DNA of 64,000 nt from Episyrphus balteatus (taxonomy: Eukaryota > Arthropoda > Insecta > Diptera > Syrphidae), in contig NC_079135.1 in assembly GCF_945859705.1 (NCBI RefSeq), positions 84,390,253 to 84,454,252 on the forward strand, written 5' to 3'. The notes below the pieces were generated by a model, which saw nothing but the letters and a program-made list of their open reading frames with translations, searched no databases and was not told the origin of the DNA. Both the position numbers and the translations under genes were made by a program. Shown here in pieces: positions 11,781 to 24,379 of the stretch. The first letter of the stretch is position 1. The number at the start of each line of letters is the position of its first letter.

Positions 11781-13272
11781 GCCGTCTTTAACTATCTTGG
11801 GGCCCTTGAGCACACAAGAATTTGGGGCCCTTTTGGAAAGTAAAATAAGTACAATGGTTGGCTAAAAGGCAATGGTTGGTTCAAAAGGGGTGCCAATATA
11901 TCGTTCCATATAAAGTACCTAGTGTCTTTATTATTGGCAGGGGGTGCCAATAATACGTGCATTGAGACATCAAACGTTGCCACTGCCAATAATTGTACAT
12001 TTTATACTGCCAATAATTATACCCTGTATCCGTTATAAGTTTCAGTTTGAAGAATTGGAAAAAAGAGCTCAAACGGATTGATAGATATGCTAAAAACTCG
12101 GTGCAGACGATTTGTACGTGATTTCCAAGAGCCGTTATTTTATTTTATTTTATTTTATTTTACTTTACTTTATTTTATTTTATTTTATTTTATTTTATTT
12201 TATTTTATTTTATTTTATTTTATTTTATTTTATTTTATTTTATTTTATTTTATTTTATTTTATTTTATTTTATTTTATTTTATTTTATTTTATTTTATTT
12301 TATTTTATTTTATTTTATTTTATTTTAATGTCTCTTTTTTAACGGATATTTCCAATATAAAGTTTTCGAGGTATTGCAATTTTTTCAAAAACGGATAACG
12401 ATTTTGCTTTGGAAAAAAACCATGTAATGCTGCAAATAAGGCCGCACTTTTGAAATAAGAAAAATATTTTTTTGGACCGTTATTAACGGTACCTACTTGC
12501 CATAGAACCGATTGCCTAATGTAAACGACACAGCCGATTTTAATGAAAATTTTGACATAAAAAGGTTTATACTGATATTAAAATTAAGAAATTAACTTAA
12601 AAAAAATTATTTTTGGATTTAAAAAAAAATTAATTGTTTTTTTTTTTTTTTTTTTAAAGCAATTTTTTTAAAAGTTATTTAATCAATTTATGTGTCAATC
12701 TATATATAGCAATAGTTTTTTCTTAAATGTTTTTCAACCGAAAAAGTTTTGATGTTTTTTTGACGAATAATTGATTCTTTTCGTCTTTTAATACGAATCT
12801 ACACATATTTTTACATTGATTTTAACACGCACTACAAATTTGTTGCAAACTTCAAACGAAATTATTATTTAAGGAAAAAGATAATGGAAGAGAATTCGTT
12901 GTTTTTATTATTAATAAATAATCTTACCTACAGTGGAAAAAATGATATTTTTCTTATTTTTTGAAAATATTATTGTCTTATTTTTTTGAAAATTGAATTT
13001 GGGTTTGGTCGTTTGGATTTAAATTTTTGTCCGCATACAACGCCACATAATTTGTTCTCATTTTGAAAACATATATTTTGCGTATACCTATGTAGGTGTA
13101 CAAAAAACTTTATTTGGTTGCCATATAAAAACTAAAAATTTTTGGTAGATGGTCTGCCCGACAAAAATGTTTTGAGAACAAATGTGTGAAAGAAATTTTA
13201 GGTTCCTTCGGGCCCCCCCTGAGAATGGGGGCCCTGGGCACGGGCCCCATGTGCCCTTATGTTAAAGACGGC
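11781..13272. mobile_element. Inverted-repeat element with GCCGTCTTTAAC ends and GGGGCCC-rich arms
   Basis: The left end GCCGTCTTTAAC (11781-11792) is matched by GTTAAAGACGGC at 13261-13272. Just inside both are G/C-rich blocks with GGGGCCC (11801 onward and 13200-13253), which stand out sharply from the A/T-rich surroundings. No clear target-site duplication and no coding frame are seen. The interior holds a (TTTTA)n tract and A/T-rich sequence. It is probably a non-autonomous DNA transposon or a decayed foldback. Confidence 0.5.
12135..12327. repeat. (TTTTA)n pentanucleotide microsatellite
   Basis: About 38 tandem copies of ATTTT with one short interruption (TACTTTACTT at 12160-12170). The open frames through it are artefacts of the repeat. 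Confidence 0.97.
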
Positions 13273-13915
13273 ATTGGGTAAAATAGTACCTACCTTTTTA
13301 ATGTTAAATTTTCCAGATACTCTCTGTTTCAATTTCAGTCTTTTTTTTCCTTACATAGGTACTTCATTTATGTTGATTGGATCCTTATAAAGTAAACGGG
13401 TTTTTTTAAGTTCCTAGCATTGATTCAAAGCTTTTGTTTCAATCTTTTTAATAATGCAATTAACATTCATGTATGTCAATTTCATCATGACCAAATATCG
13501 TTTTTACAGAACGCAAAATTTGATTCCATTTTCTTGCTCCTAAGTGTACAGTAAAAAATGTTCAATCACTGTAAAAATATCTATGGGACTTAGAACCCTA
13601 AAGTGATATCTTAAGTTCAAAAATAGTTGTTGTATTTTTTTTTAAAACTTTAAGTTCATAAAAGTTAAATAAAGAAAAGAAGAGTTGTACCACGTCATTC
13701 ATTTAATATCATCTCATAAAAATCTAGAACATTTTCTGACATCATAATAATACCAAGAAAGTACAAAAAAAAAATAAAGTACAAATTTCATTTTATGCGC
13801 ATCTTTTATCCTTGTCAAATTCAATTTAGCTGAAAAACGTGTCGCAGAAAAATATTATATTTTAATATTCCTCTCCTTTGTCATCATCATATTTTTATGT
13901 TTCTTTCTTTTCCAG
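13273..13915 (+). other. Sequence upstream of the first visible exon (probably intron)
   Basis: No coding frame is seen. The last 40 bases are pyrimidine-rich and end TTTCTTTTCCAG, a good 3' splice site. The exon that should precede it would end in codon phase 1; I could not find it in this window. Confidence 0.6.
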
Positions 13916-14505
13916 ATAGTTGCGATGAGAGTGATACAATAAGTACAACGTCCTCGACACCAACCATACCTTATAGTGCTTTAAGCCGACATCCTTTGTC
14001 GCAGCAGCAACAACAACAACATCAACAATCACATCAGCTTCCCATGAAAAAACTTCATCCACAACAACAGCAGCAACAGCAGCAACAACAACAGTCCAAA
14101 GAGCACTATTCACATCACCATCAGTCCCAGCACAATCAATCAAAAGGATACCACCCCAAAGAGAGCAACACAACACTTCCACGAATCGGGTTGCGTGGAC
14201 TTGACAATTCCACCTGCAACACCCTGGGATCAGGTCCGAACATCAACAACTGCAATAGCAGCGTATCATTGCCTGGTCACAATAATGGTGGCATTATCAA
14301 CAATGGCATTGCTTCAAATTCGATTTCGATATCAAATAATAATTCGCATTGTGCAACAGCGCCCACTGGCGGTGGTGGTGGCGGTAGTGGCAGTGGCAGT
14401 AGACCATTAAGCAACGTATTTATGGATTTGAATTCCCCAACTGAACGACTGTCAACTTCCAATATGCTTAGCAGTGGCAGCGGAAATCCGGCCAATAGGG
14501 CGGGG
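13916..14505 (+). CDS. Exon A of a long gene (RGK-type GTPase candidate): low-complexity N-terminal region
   Basis: The exon is bounded by TTTTCCAG at 13915 and GGGG|GTAAG at 14505/14506. Its first two bases complete a codon, and it ends in phase 0. It encodes 196 residues of disordered, low-complexity sequence: a Ser/Thr-rich start (SCDESDTISTTSSTPTIP), two Gln runs coded by mixed CAG/CAA (interrupted by His), a His/Gln/Ser-rich part, a Ser/Asn/Gly-rich part with a run of six Gly, and a tail ending PANRAG. No folded domain is visible. An in-frame ATG at 13897, 19 bases before the splice site, could start an alternative protein if the upstream sequence were transcribed without splicing. I prefer the splice because of the strong pyrimidine tract. 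Codon use and G/C content are clearly higher than in the flanking introns. Confidence 0.8.
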
Positions 14506-15323
14506 GTAAGAAGTGTGATGATGATATATTTTTTTTATTTTTGTTTTTGCAAGAATTAAAGGATTATAGAAATATACGTGCTTCCGCTAAATAAACAATG
14601 AGAGCTCAATTAAAATGTATGACATGGATTGAGGCCTTAATTAAGGGCTGTCATGAGACAGACGTTTTTATTTGTATTCAAACTATATTAAAATACGGGG
14701 GACTGATGCCAATGACACTTCACACATATATAAAATGGCTTAATTGGATAGGAATATAGTGAGGCATCAGTGGCGGCAAACATCGCGTTGCGTCGCTCTA
14801 AAAAAAATTTTGTTTGCTGTTGATGTACACTTTTTGTGTGTCAATTTATTGATTCCGGAAGCATTTGCAGTCTTAGGTACTTGTTTTCAATTTATAATCA
14901 AATCAAAAACGAGAGTGAATTTTATTTCACGTATACCTACAGGACTGCAGGTGATAGAAATCATTTTGAACTTTAGGTATAATTAAATTGAAAACATTAG
15001 AATCTCTATGACATGTGGTCTTTGTGGATTACATTTTTATATTTACATATGTATTTTGTTTTTGTGAAGTTATTTTAAATTATGAATTTAAACATTTAAA
15101 GGCATTTAAAAACATTTATTTCGACTGGTATAGGTATAGCCTTCGTTCTTGGAATATTACCGTTATAAAATGCAAAAAAAGGTTTTTTTTTATAACAGTA
15201 ATATTTCAAGAACGGACGCTAATAGAATTTTTCTGATTGCGGATACGATTTCGGTCACCCAAAAACCTTCAGAAAAGTATATTTTGATTCTTATGCCTTA
15301 TTCCGTGACCTTTCTTTATTAAA

Positions 15324-15649
15324 TAAATTTTATCTTCTTCGCTGGCTATAGGTCTTGTTTCGATTGTATCTAAACTTCTTTGTCGACGTTTCACGTGTGC
15401 TTACACGCTTCTTCAGGACTAAGAAAAAAATAATTCTAAAAAATGCTAAAACGTATAGAATAAATACTTATCTTCAAAATCTATCAAAAGATTAAAGATA
15501 AGTACCTATTTATTCTATACGTTTTAGCATTTTTTAGAATTATTTTTTTCTTAGTCCTGAAGAAGCGTGTAAGCACACGTGAAACGTCGACAAAGAAGTT
15601 TAGATACAATCGAAACAAGACCTATAGCCAGCGAAGAAGATAAAATTTA
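15324..15649. mobile_element. Foldback (hairpin) element, about 326 bp
   Basis: The left arm, starting TAAATTTTATCTTCTTCGC, is matched in reverse complement by the right arm ending at 15649. The arms are about 150 bp, nearly identical, and separated by a short loop around 15480-15495. There is no coding frame and no clear target-site duplication. Confidence 0.85.
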
Positions 15650-16069
15650 AAGTATATTTTGGTTCTTGTGGCAAAAATTCTGTGACCAGTGAGTTAAACT
15701 TTAGATTAAGTTTAGTTTCTCTTTGGCTTATTAATTGAAACTTAAGGTATCTCGAGCAATAAAAAAGATATCGGGAAAATTTAAACAGTTTTTGAAATTT
15801 TTCTGTTCTTATAATCACCGTTACAAATTTGTTTTTAATAAATTACCCCACATAAAAACAATACCTCGAAAACAGCCAAAATGACGTTTTTTAGCATTTT
15901 ATAACGGTAATATTTCAAAAAACGGAGGATAATAAAATTTTTCTGACTTCAGATTCAGCACCCCGAAAACAACAAGAAAAGTATATTTTGGTTCTTGTTA
16001 CAAAAAAAAAATAAATTTTGTTCACCAGTGTAATTGGTTGCTTTCGAAGATAGTTACTTCTTTTTTAAT

Positions 16070-17130
16070 CCACTCAAATAAGGGTTTAACCTTGGAATAA
16101 ATACTAATAGAAATTTTTTGGCTCAATACCTTCCTTTTGGCATTCTATAACATATAGGTACCTCAAAAGTCTATAAAATCTCATGTCCACAATTCGCGAT
16201 TTTGAAGGTCAAACCGCGAAATGGGGTTTTTCAAAATTATCAAAAAAGACGATGGTGTACATGTACATTTGTACATATATAATGAATATGATACATGATT
16301 TCAACAAGTTGCTTTTTAATACTGATTTCAAAAAATATTTGTTTCTATCTTTGTTTGGATATTCTATAACTTATGTCAAAAATCTAAAAACTTGGTTTGA
16401 AGATAAGGTGCAGATTTAAAAAAATTGAAAAACTACACTTCAGATATTTGTGTCAGATCAACATGAATAAGGTACATTACTTTTCAGGGATGGTGAGATT
16501 GATTTGTGTGTGGGTTTTGTTGGAATCAGCGTTAAAAAATACCTTGAAATGATATGGGTTATGTTGGTATACATATAAGAATCTAAAGTTTTCTTATTAT
16601 TTTTTTTAAATCTGCACCTAACTTTAGTTTAACCTGGAAAATTCGAACTTGCGGACATAAGATTTTTTTAGATTTTTGACATAACTTATAGAATATCCAA
16701 ACAATGATAGAAACAAAAAATTAGTCTATTAGCACAAATTTCAAGATTGTACCAGGATAGTTTTACTGCATATCCTAAAATGTCCCCTTTCTCAAAAAAT
16801 ACCATTTGTTCATAGATTTATATGTTTTTTTTCATTGCATTATTTTGATTCTTAATGATAAAAGATGATATGAAAACCCTCATGCAAAATTTGGTTCCTC
16901 TACCATAATTTTTAAGGGTTTTTCGGTAGTAAGTTAGCAACTGTTATAATAATGGGTTGACAGATGAAAAACAGATATAACCGCTTTTTGACCTTGAAAA
17001 TCGCGACTTGCGGACATGACATTTTTCTAGACTTTTAAGGTAGGTATGATATAGAAAGCCAAAAGGAAGGTATTGAGCAAAAAAAAAAAACTATTAGCAT
17101 TTACCCCTTTTTTCACCTTATTTGACTGTA
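16070..17130. repeat. Imperfect inverted repeat, about 1.06 kb
   Basis: The left outer part (16100-16220, including GCTCAATACCTTCC and CGCGATTTTGAAGGTCAAA) matches the right part (16975-17095) in reverse complement. An inner pair (16330-16430 and 16600-16720) also matches, around GGATATTCTATAACTTATGT. Divergence between the arms is visible, so this is older than the near-perfect foldbacks elsewhere in the window. Confidence 0.7.
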
Positions 17131-17863
17131 TTATTTCGCATGTTTTGATCAAATAAGGTTTAAAATATCCAATTTGCCCCAATCCTTTGGAATTTAAGAC
17201 GAGTTGGAAGAGCCATCATCTAGCTAGAGCCATCATCTAGCTAGTTTAAAACTAAAACCCAAGAATTAAACTATTTTGTCAAAAGTGTTTAAGAAAAATG
17301 AGTCTGAATATGGATTTGGAATCGTTCCAACACAGCAGGAATTCCCGTGAGAAAATCACAAAAATATATATTTTTTTAAATAACAATTTTAAAAAAGTTT
17401 AGCACGTCAACATATTGTTGAGAACAGAAATTTCTGAAATTTTATTTTAGAAAATTCTCCCAGATTGTTCCCTTTTTGTTCCGGAATGTTCCAATTTTTT
17501 TTTTTGAAAATTTAAAAAAAATGAAGGTTTTATAACCAAAATAACGTTTTTGACCTACTCCCTCTTTTTTCGAAATTTTTTCAAGTCGTTCCAAATTTTA
17601 AAAGTTGTTTCAACAATATTGAAAATTTTTTGACTTTTTTCCTACCAGCAGTCTTTGCACAATTAGAACTCAAAATACGGAAAAACATTATTTAAACCAA
17701 TCACCTCTTTTTACTCAAATTTCCCAAAACTTATGCATTTTAATGTATTTTTTACTATTCTGAATTATGAAATAAATTAATTTCAAATCAAAAATGTATG
17801 TGTCATATACCTACCTAAATTAAATTTTTAAAATTAACTTTTATTTTTTTTTTTCATTCTTAG

Positions 17864-18012
17864 AATATACGAGCCTTGAAATCACCAATATTAAATCGTA
17901 GGCGTTCCTCGTCAATAGTATCGAATCTCTTGACAGCGGATATTGGCGGTTACCGGAATACAGACGAAACTATTTCCCGCAATCATTCTACAATTCCACA
18001 TAGTAATACAAG
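17864..18012 (+). CDS. Exon B of the RGK-type GTPase candidate gene
   Basis: It is bounded by CATTCTTAG at 17863 and AG|GTGAGT at 18012/18013. It starts in phase 0, which matches exon A, and ends in phase 2. It encodes 49 full codons (NIRALKSPILNRRRSS... to ...IPHSNT) plus two bases of an Arg or Ser codon. The peptide contains a basic RRRSSS stretch, a potential phosphorylation site, and otherwise polar residues. It has no folded domain of its own. Both splice sites are strong and the frame has no stop. Confidence 0.85.
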
Positions 18013-18833
18013 GTGAGTTTGCAATGTATAAAAAAACCAAAACAAAACAAAAAAAATTTCAACAGAAATCATGTTTTTTCATCATTTCCCTTTAAAAGTG
18101 TTGATATCATAAAACTTCGCAACAATAAAAACAAAACATTGTTTTTCATAGTTTTTCATTTTTTGTATCCTTTTTATTCCAGAATTTTTTATCAAAATTC
18201 GCAGTTAGTTTTTTTTTCTCTATTTTTTTTTTTCCACTTTATGGTTTCCTGCTATGGTAACAAAAGGAAATGATTCAATTCCTTGTTGAAGGATTTGGTT
18301 TAAAGACAAAATAAGGAAAAACAAAAAAAAAAAACTTGACACGCACATCACAAAAAACCCTGAAACCCCCACATTACCATAAAAATACAAAGTTAAATAT
18401 AAAGCAAATTTATCTTAGTCTCGCCTTTCCCTTTTGTGATACTATCAGTTTCTTGTATACCTCCTTTACTTTCCATATCCTCCTACAAAAATATCAAGAA
18501 AATGAGATTTAACAGTCAGACAGAAATTTTGTTTTGAGCTTTTGTAAATTTCCAAAAAAAAAAAAAAAAAAGAGACTTTCGATAATGTGTTTGGAAACCT
18601 TGTGTAATATAGGGACCCTTTTTCGGAAGATAAACTTGATAAAATTTGCGGATAAACACGTCTTTGGTAGGTTATGTCCCTATTGTTGGAATTTTTATTT
18701 TTTTATTATTGAGGGTAGTAGGTACACATTGAAGTGGCACGTGTTAACGATTCACAAATAAGGAACTGTTCGATTTTAACTGAAAATTATCGTGTTGAAA
18801 ATTTCTTTATACTTGAGTTTAATAGAACTTATA

Positions 18834-19932
18834 CAGGGTGTCCCACAGTCACCGCCCCAAATGAAAACCATGGATTCCTGAGGTCATTTTAAGCCGAAAA
18901 ACTTAAGAGGTAATTTTCTCGTTTTCGTCCCGTTTTCGAGTTACCACGGTTTTTATGATTTTTGCTCTCTTGTCCTTTAACTGGCCTTATCTTTGCCAAA
19001 CTACGTTTGATTTGAAAGATTTTTTTTACAACCAATCAAGAATTTACTACAATTTAAGTTTGTCTCAAAACTTTTTTTCTGCGGACAACCGTTTCTCCAC
19101 AATTTTGCATCAAACACAATTTTTTCGTTTTTTAAGTCGTTTTTTACACTTTCATATCATTTAAGTCAAAAAAACACGTTAATGAGTATGGATTTTTTGT
19201 GGTTTTTATTAAAGCCCAGTTTATTTTCATAAAAAAATAAGTTTTATTTCATAAAAAAGGCTACTGAAAGTAATTAAAAAAAAAATAAACAAACTAAGTG
19301 AATTGAAAAAAAAATAATTTTTAATTAAAAAATTAATTTAAATGAATTAAAAACTTTTTCTGAGCTTTATCTATTTGTTCTTTTCTTAACCACAATAGCT
19401 CAGAAAAAGTTTTTAATTCATTTAAATTAATTTTTTAATTAAAAATTATTTTTTTTTCAATTCACTTAGTTTGTTTATTTTTTTTTTAATTACTTTCAGT
19501 AGCCTTTTTTATGAAATAAAACTTATTTTTTTTTATGAAAATAAACTGGGCTTTAATAAAAAGCACAAAAAATTAATACTCATTAACGTGTTTTTTTGAC
19601 TTAAATGATATGAAAGTGTAAAAAACGACTTAAAAAACGAAAAAATTGTGTTTGATGCAAAATTGTGGAGAAACGGTTGTCCACAGAAAAAAAGTTTTGA
19701 GACAAACTTAAATTGTAGTAAATTCTTGATTGGTTGTAAAAAAAAATCTTTCAAATCAAACGTAGTTTGGCAAAGATAAGGCCAGTTAAAGGACAAGAGA
19801 GCAAAAATCATAAAAACCGTGGTAACTCGAAAACGGGACGAAAACGAGAAAATTACCTCTTAAGTTTTTCGACTTAAAATGACCTCAGAAATCCATGGTT
19901 TTCATTTGGGGCGGTGACTGTGAGACACCCTG
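18834..19932. mobile_element. 1.1-kb foldback with TA-flanked CAGGGTGTCCCAC ends
   Basis: The left end CAGGGTGTCCCACAGTCACC is matched in reverse complement at the right (GGTGACTGTGAGACACCCTG), flanked on both sides by TA. The arms (about 530 bp each) are nearly identical and meet around 19366-19396. The mirrored open frames at 18955-19164 and 19533-19811 are the same non-coding arm read twice. It is probably a non-autonomous DNA transposon using TA target sites. Confidence 0.85.
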
Positions 19933-20529
19933 TATTTATAGAGAGACAAAGTTAAATGTTTGTTGAGAATTGGGAAACTATCAACCAAATTGAATCTTGC
20001 AACAACCATTATTCTAGTATCCAGGGACCTCAGGCCCAAACACGTAATTTTATACAATCGAGTGTATTTGAGGTTGATATAATGGTTCTAATTCGGTTTA
20101 ACATAGGGTTTTCAATGAAGAACGTTTAATTGAACAACATACTACGGTTCGACCAACCCTGAATGTTTGGAACATTACGAGTACTTAACATAGAATCAAA
20201 TATGTACTGTTCAGGTGGGAATATCCATTAAAGTTTTGGATATTAAATTTATTATATATTAAATTTATTATAGGTCAAAATTCTTGGTGATAACGTATTT
20301 CATTATTTCTTAAAGAGAAATCACTATTATGGAGCTATTAGAAGTACTTCCACATAAGTCCTGGGTTCCACATTAAGGTGGGTCGTTTTTGGTTTTTTTT
20401 TTTCGAAATTCAAATCGTAATAGCGCTGAAAAGTTGTGAATGGTGAAGACTAAGAAGGGGTTAAAATATAATCAAAATCAATTAATATCTTCATCCCGCG
20501 CATCGGCTCTGAAGCTTGAAAAATTTTTT

Positions 20530-21770
20530 TTAAAAATGTTATTTTTACAAAAAAAAAAATTAACCACCCTTACATCTTTTTTTTAATAAAATAGCCTTGG
20601 GCAATTCTTATATGAGCTAAATATTAAGTAAAAAAAATTGTTCAATTTGGTCAAGGACTTCCGGTTGCACAGCGTTTTGAAATTTGTCAAAATATGGCAA
20701 AATTACTATTTTAACGATTCTTTTTTTTAATTTTTATAGACTATTTGGTAAATTATTATTTTTACTAAATTTGAAGTAAAAGAAGTTGACACAGTCAGTG
20801 AATGCTATGAACTCATTAAAGATTTAAAAATGTGTCGGTCAAAAGAAATTTGACTCCTCAAATCAAAATATTCGACGCTGTGTCGAAATATGGCAAAATT
20901 CATATTTTAACGAATTTTTTTTTTTTTTAATTTTTATAGACTATTTGGTAAATTATTATTTTTACTAAATTTGAAGTAAAAGAAGTTGACACAGTCAGTG
21001 AATGCTATGAACTCATTAAAGATTTAAAAATGTTACTGTACCAAAATGTGCTAACTTAAGCAAAAAATCCAAAAAAATAGCACAAAAAGAGTATAAAAGT
21101 TTTTTTTTACTGCTTTGGTACTTTTTGATCTTTGTTTTAAATTTTTTAAAAATTTTTTATCATTGAATATGAACAGTTTAACATAAATCTAACTGCGAAC
21201 ATCTTTTTGACATCAATTAAGCTAAATTTCTAGCTAATATTCAGTTTTGAAAAAAAAAATTCTATAAACGCTTATTCTGTCCACCATTTTGGAACCACCA
21301 TTTTGAAAAAATAAAAATTGGAAGATTTTTCGTAATTGTCATACTAATATGCTTCAGTGTTCTAAGTTTCATGACTTTTCGTCAAGAAATGGCCGTGTAA
21401 ATGATTTTTGACGCCATAAAGGACTAAATGCACCACTGTGCGGCGAGGAGTCAAATTCCTTTTGACCGACACATTTTTAAATCTTTAATGAGTTCATAGC
21501 ATTCACTGACTGTGTCAACTTCTTTTACTTCAAATTTAGTAAAAATAATAATTTACCAAATAGTCTATAAAAATTTAAAAAAAAATCGTTAAAATAGGAA
21601 TTTTGCCATATTTCGACAAATTTCAAAACGCTGTGCAACCGGAAGTCCTTGACCAAATTGAAAAATTTTTTTTACTTAATATTTAGCTCATATAAGAGTT
21701 GTCCAAAGCTTTTTTATAAAAAAAAAGATGTAAGGGTGGTTGATTTTTTTTTTTTTTTTATTTTGAAAGC
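20530..21770. repeat. Inverted repeat with an internal direct duplication in the left arm
   Basis: The left arm from about 20558 (AACCACCCTTACATC) is matched by the right arm ending near GATGTAAGGGTGGTT (21727-21741). Within the left arm about 145 bp (20690-20833) is repeated at an offset of exactly 200 bp (20890-21033), while the right arm has one copy (about 21463-21610). The spacer, 21034-21430, is unrelated A/T-rich sequence. Confidence 0.8.
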
Positions 21771-23211
21771 AAACAAAAATTGAAGAGGGATATCTTATAT
21801 GCTGCTTTTACACTTGGTTCCTGTAGCAAATGAAACTTTTTTACCAATTTTAATTATGGGGTAACTTTATGTCATAATTTTATTTATTATAGGAGGTGGT
21901 TAATAAATTTCCTCCCTTTCAAATTATACAACTAACACGTACACAAAATGGCTCCTTTTTTTATGTTTTATGAAGTTTCATAAATGATTTTTACTGGGCC
22001 AAGAAAACTGTATCAATTTCATTATTTTTGTAACCTTACAGTGTAATTTGTATTGCCACAGGTGGAGCAAATAATATATCGATATTCGCTTACAGAGTCT
22101 CTATAATAATCTATTTCAATTTTTATTTTTTAATCCTTTGACTAAGCTTTTATAATGAAAAAATGAATTAATATAAAAAGATTGATTTTATAAAAAAAAA
22201 AAATGATTTATTAATGTCATGGGTGGGACACATTTGAATTCCTCTGAAAAGAGAGAGTTTGAAAAATGAATTTAAAATTAAATCGAAAAATCAATGATGT
22301 CAATAAATTAAAACAACATTTTGCATTTCGAAAAAAAAAGCATTTTCTGGGTGTGATCCTTTAGAATTTCAATTTTGTATTAAATCAATTAAAAATTGTC
22401 AAATTGAGATTAAAATGCAACATCAATGTGTGACTTCTTCACCCTCCCTCACGCCAAAAAATACCTTTCTACCCAAATTTCATAGAGATAGAGACTTTTG
22501 ATTCTTCAAATGAAAACTTTTTGCCAAGTTTCATGAGGATACAAATTTGTTCTACGAGTATTATGTAAATTGGTTTTTTGTATATATGTTCTTTCCTTAG
22601 TATCAATCTCATGTATCACATCAAACTTTTTAAAGGTTGATATACCTAACCATATAGTATATTAGTGTTGGGATATTCTGGATTGAAACTATGTTTAATA
22701 CTGACCAAGCTACCGGGTCGTCAGAAAGTCTGTAGTGCAGTGTTATACAAGGAAAAATATTACTTCGAGGTATGCAACGTGTATCGGAAAAAAGATTTAT
22801 TCGCAGTAAAATCCATTGAAGGGTTAGTTGCATTTTTAATTAGGAAATTGAACAAAAAAAATAATAAATTTTCAACCATTAAAAAACTTATAATGCTGCC
22901 AGCAAAAAACTACTCTATTTCTAAATAAGTACACTTCAATCTTCAAATTTGTATTATATTTAGAAATTTCTTATACCTACATTTCTGCACTCCTATGAGG
23001 CTGGCTATAGAGAAGGAAGGTTGTTCGTTAAAATAATATGTTGATAATGCACATTACTTGGAAAATTAGAGATTTGATTTTCATTTTTCCATAACTCAGC
23101 ACATAAAACATGAATGGCCCAAATAGATATTGCTATTTTTATATTTTTCACACTAAATCTGGTTTTAATTCCAATTTCACATTGTTATAAAACTGAGGTT
23201 TTAAAATAAAC

Positions 23212-24379
23212 GCGGGCGTAGACCTATCACGTTTTGTAGAGCTAGTCGCACTGATTACGAAACGGTATTAAAAAAGTCTTTAACACCCCCCAAAAACTGG
23301 AGTTAGTGGAAAAAAAGGGTTTTTTGACCTTCACCCATTGAAAAAAATCTAGCTTCGTCAAATTTTTACCTATTTTCAATTTTTTTACAGTTTCTGATAA
23401 GAGATAAATATACCTTTTCAACAATGTAAAAAACATGTAACTCGGTTAATCCATCTAGATTATATAAGCTGTCAAAGTTCAAAAATTCCATTTTTTTCGT
23501 CATTTACACAACTTCGACATCAAATTAAAGTATTGATTGATTTCCAAATCAAAGGAGGTATTTTTTATGAAAATCAGTTTAAAATTGGCTTAGAAAAAAA
23601 TATTATACGATTTCAACCCAGATACAGAAACTCGAACTTTTAGGTATGGAACAAAAATGTTGTTTTGGCACGTAGTAGGATAACGTGGGCGTCAGGATTG
23701 GTTAACGGGTTTTTGTAGAGGAGTTCAATACAAACATTTTTTTCTTTGGAAGGGGGGTCTATCTCCTCCCGTTTATGTGGGAGGGGCAGTTTTCTAAAAA
23801 AAATTATCAAAATAATAAAAAAATTATTTAAAAAAAAACAACGGCAACACTTACAGTAATAAATGATATCATTTCCAAAAGGCAAAATTGTACTTTTAAT
23901 TCTAATTTTTAAATCAATATATTACAACCAATAGTTTTTGAAATAATCGATTTCAAAGTTAACAATAGGCGATACAAAATTTTTAAAAACTCATTTTATA
24001 TTATTTTTGTCCAGACTGTGAATTTTAATAAAACAAAATTACTCACACAGAAAACTGCCTCAATTGATTCCTTATCAAACAGTGAAAACTATTATGATTC
24101 TTTGTCTTCTAGTTTTCGAGAAAATTGAAAAATAAAAACCAATAAAAATAAAAAAATATTTTGAAAAAAGAAAAATTTGATAAAATAATTTTTCAATTTT
24201 CTCAAAGCTATATTTATCTCCTATCAAAAACTGTATCGAAATGGGTAAAAATTTGACGAAGGTAAAAAAAAACCGTTTTTTGCCCCTAACTTCAGATTTT
24301 GGGGGTGTTAAGGACTTTTTAAATACCGTTTCGTATTCAATGTGCCTAGCTCTACAAAACGTGATAGGTCTCCGCCCGC
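23212..24379. mobile_element. Foldback element with GCGGGCG ends, about 1.17 kb
   Basis: The left arm, starting GCGGGCGTAGACCTATCACG, is matched in reverse complement by the right arm ending CGTGATAGGTCTCCGCCCGC. The arms are about 210 bp and moderately diverged; the interior is A/T-rich. A one-arm relative is seen near 11360. No target-site duplication or coding frame is evident. Confidence 0.75.

Larger units (their letters stand above)
14506..17863 (+). other. Intron A-B (3.36 kb) with foldbacks
   Basis: It begins GTAAG and ends CATTCTTAG. It contains a small inverted repeat at 15136-15215, the foldback at 15324-15649, and a larger inverted repeat at about 16070-17130. A 17-bp tandem duplication of AGAGCCATCATCTAGCT lies near 17209-17243. 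A sequence around AAGTATATTTTGRTTCTTRT recurs at about 15278, 15650 and 15980, marking a diverged repeat family. No other coding sequence is supported. Confidence 0.7.

Noticed and set aside
12078..12398. Frames rich in ILFYF
   Set aside because: Translation of the (TTTTA)n microsatellite.
13897..13915. ATG at 13897 as the gene's start codon
   Set aside because: It lies within a pyrimidine-rich stretch ending TTTTCCAG, which is better read as a 3' splice site. It remains possible for an alternative transcript.
13895..14495. Minus-strand and alternate-frame ORFs over exon A
   Set aside because: Shadows of the Gln/Gly-coding repeats. Val/Ala or Pro runs on the other frames are the expected complements of CAG/CAA and GGT tracts.
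18955..19811. Paired frames sharing MIFALLSFNWPYLCQTTFDL
   Set aside because: The same non-coding arm of a foldback read on opposite strands; no protein family recognised.
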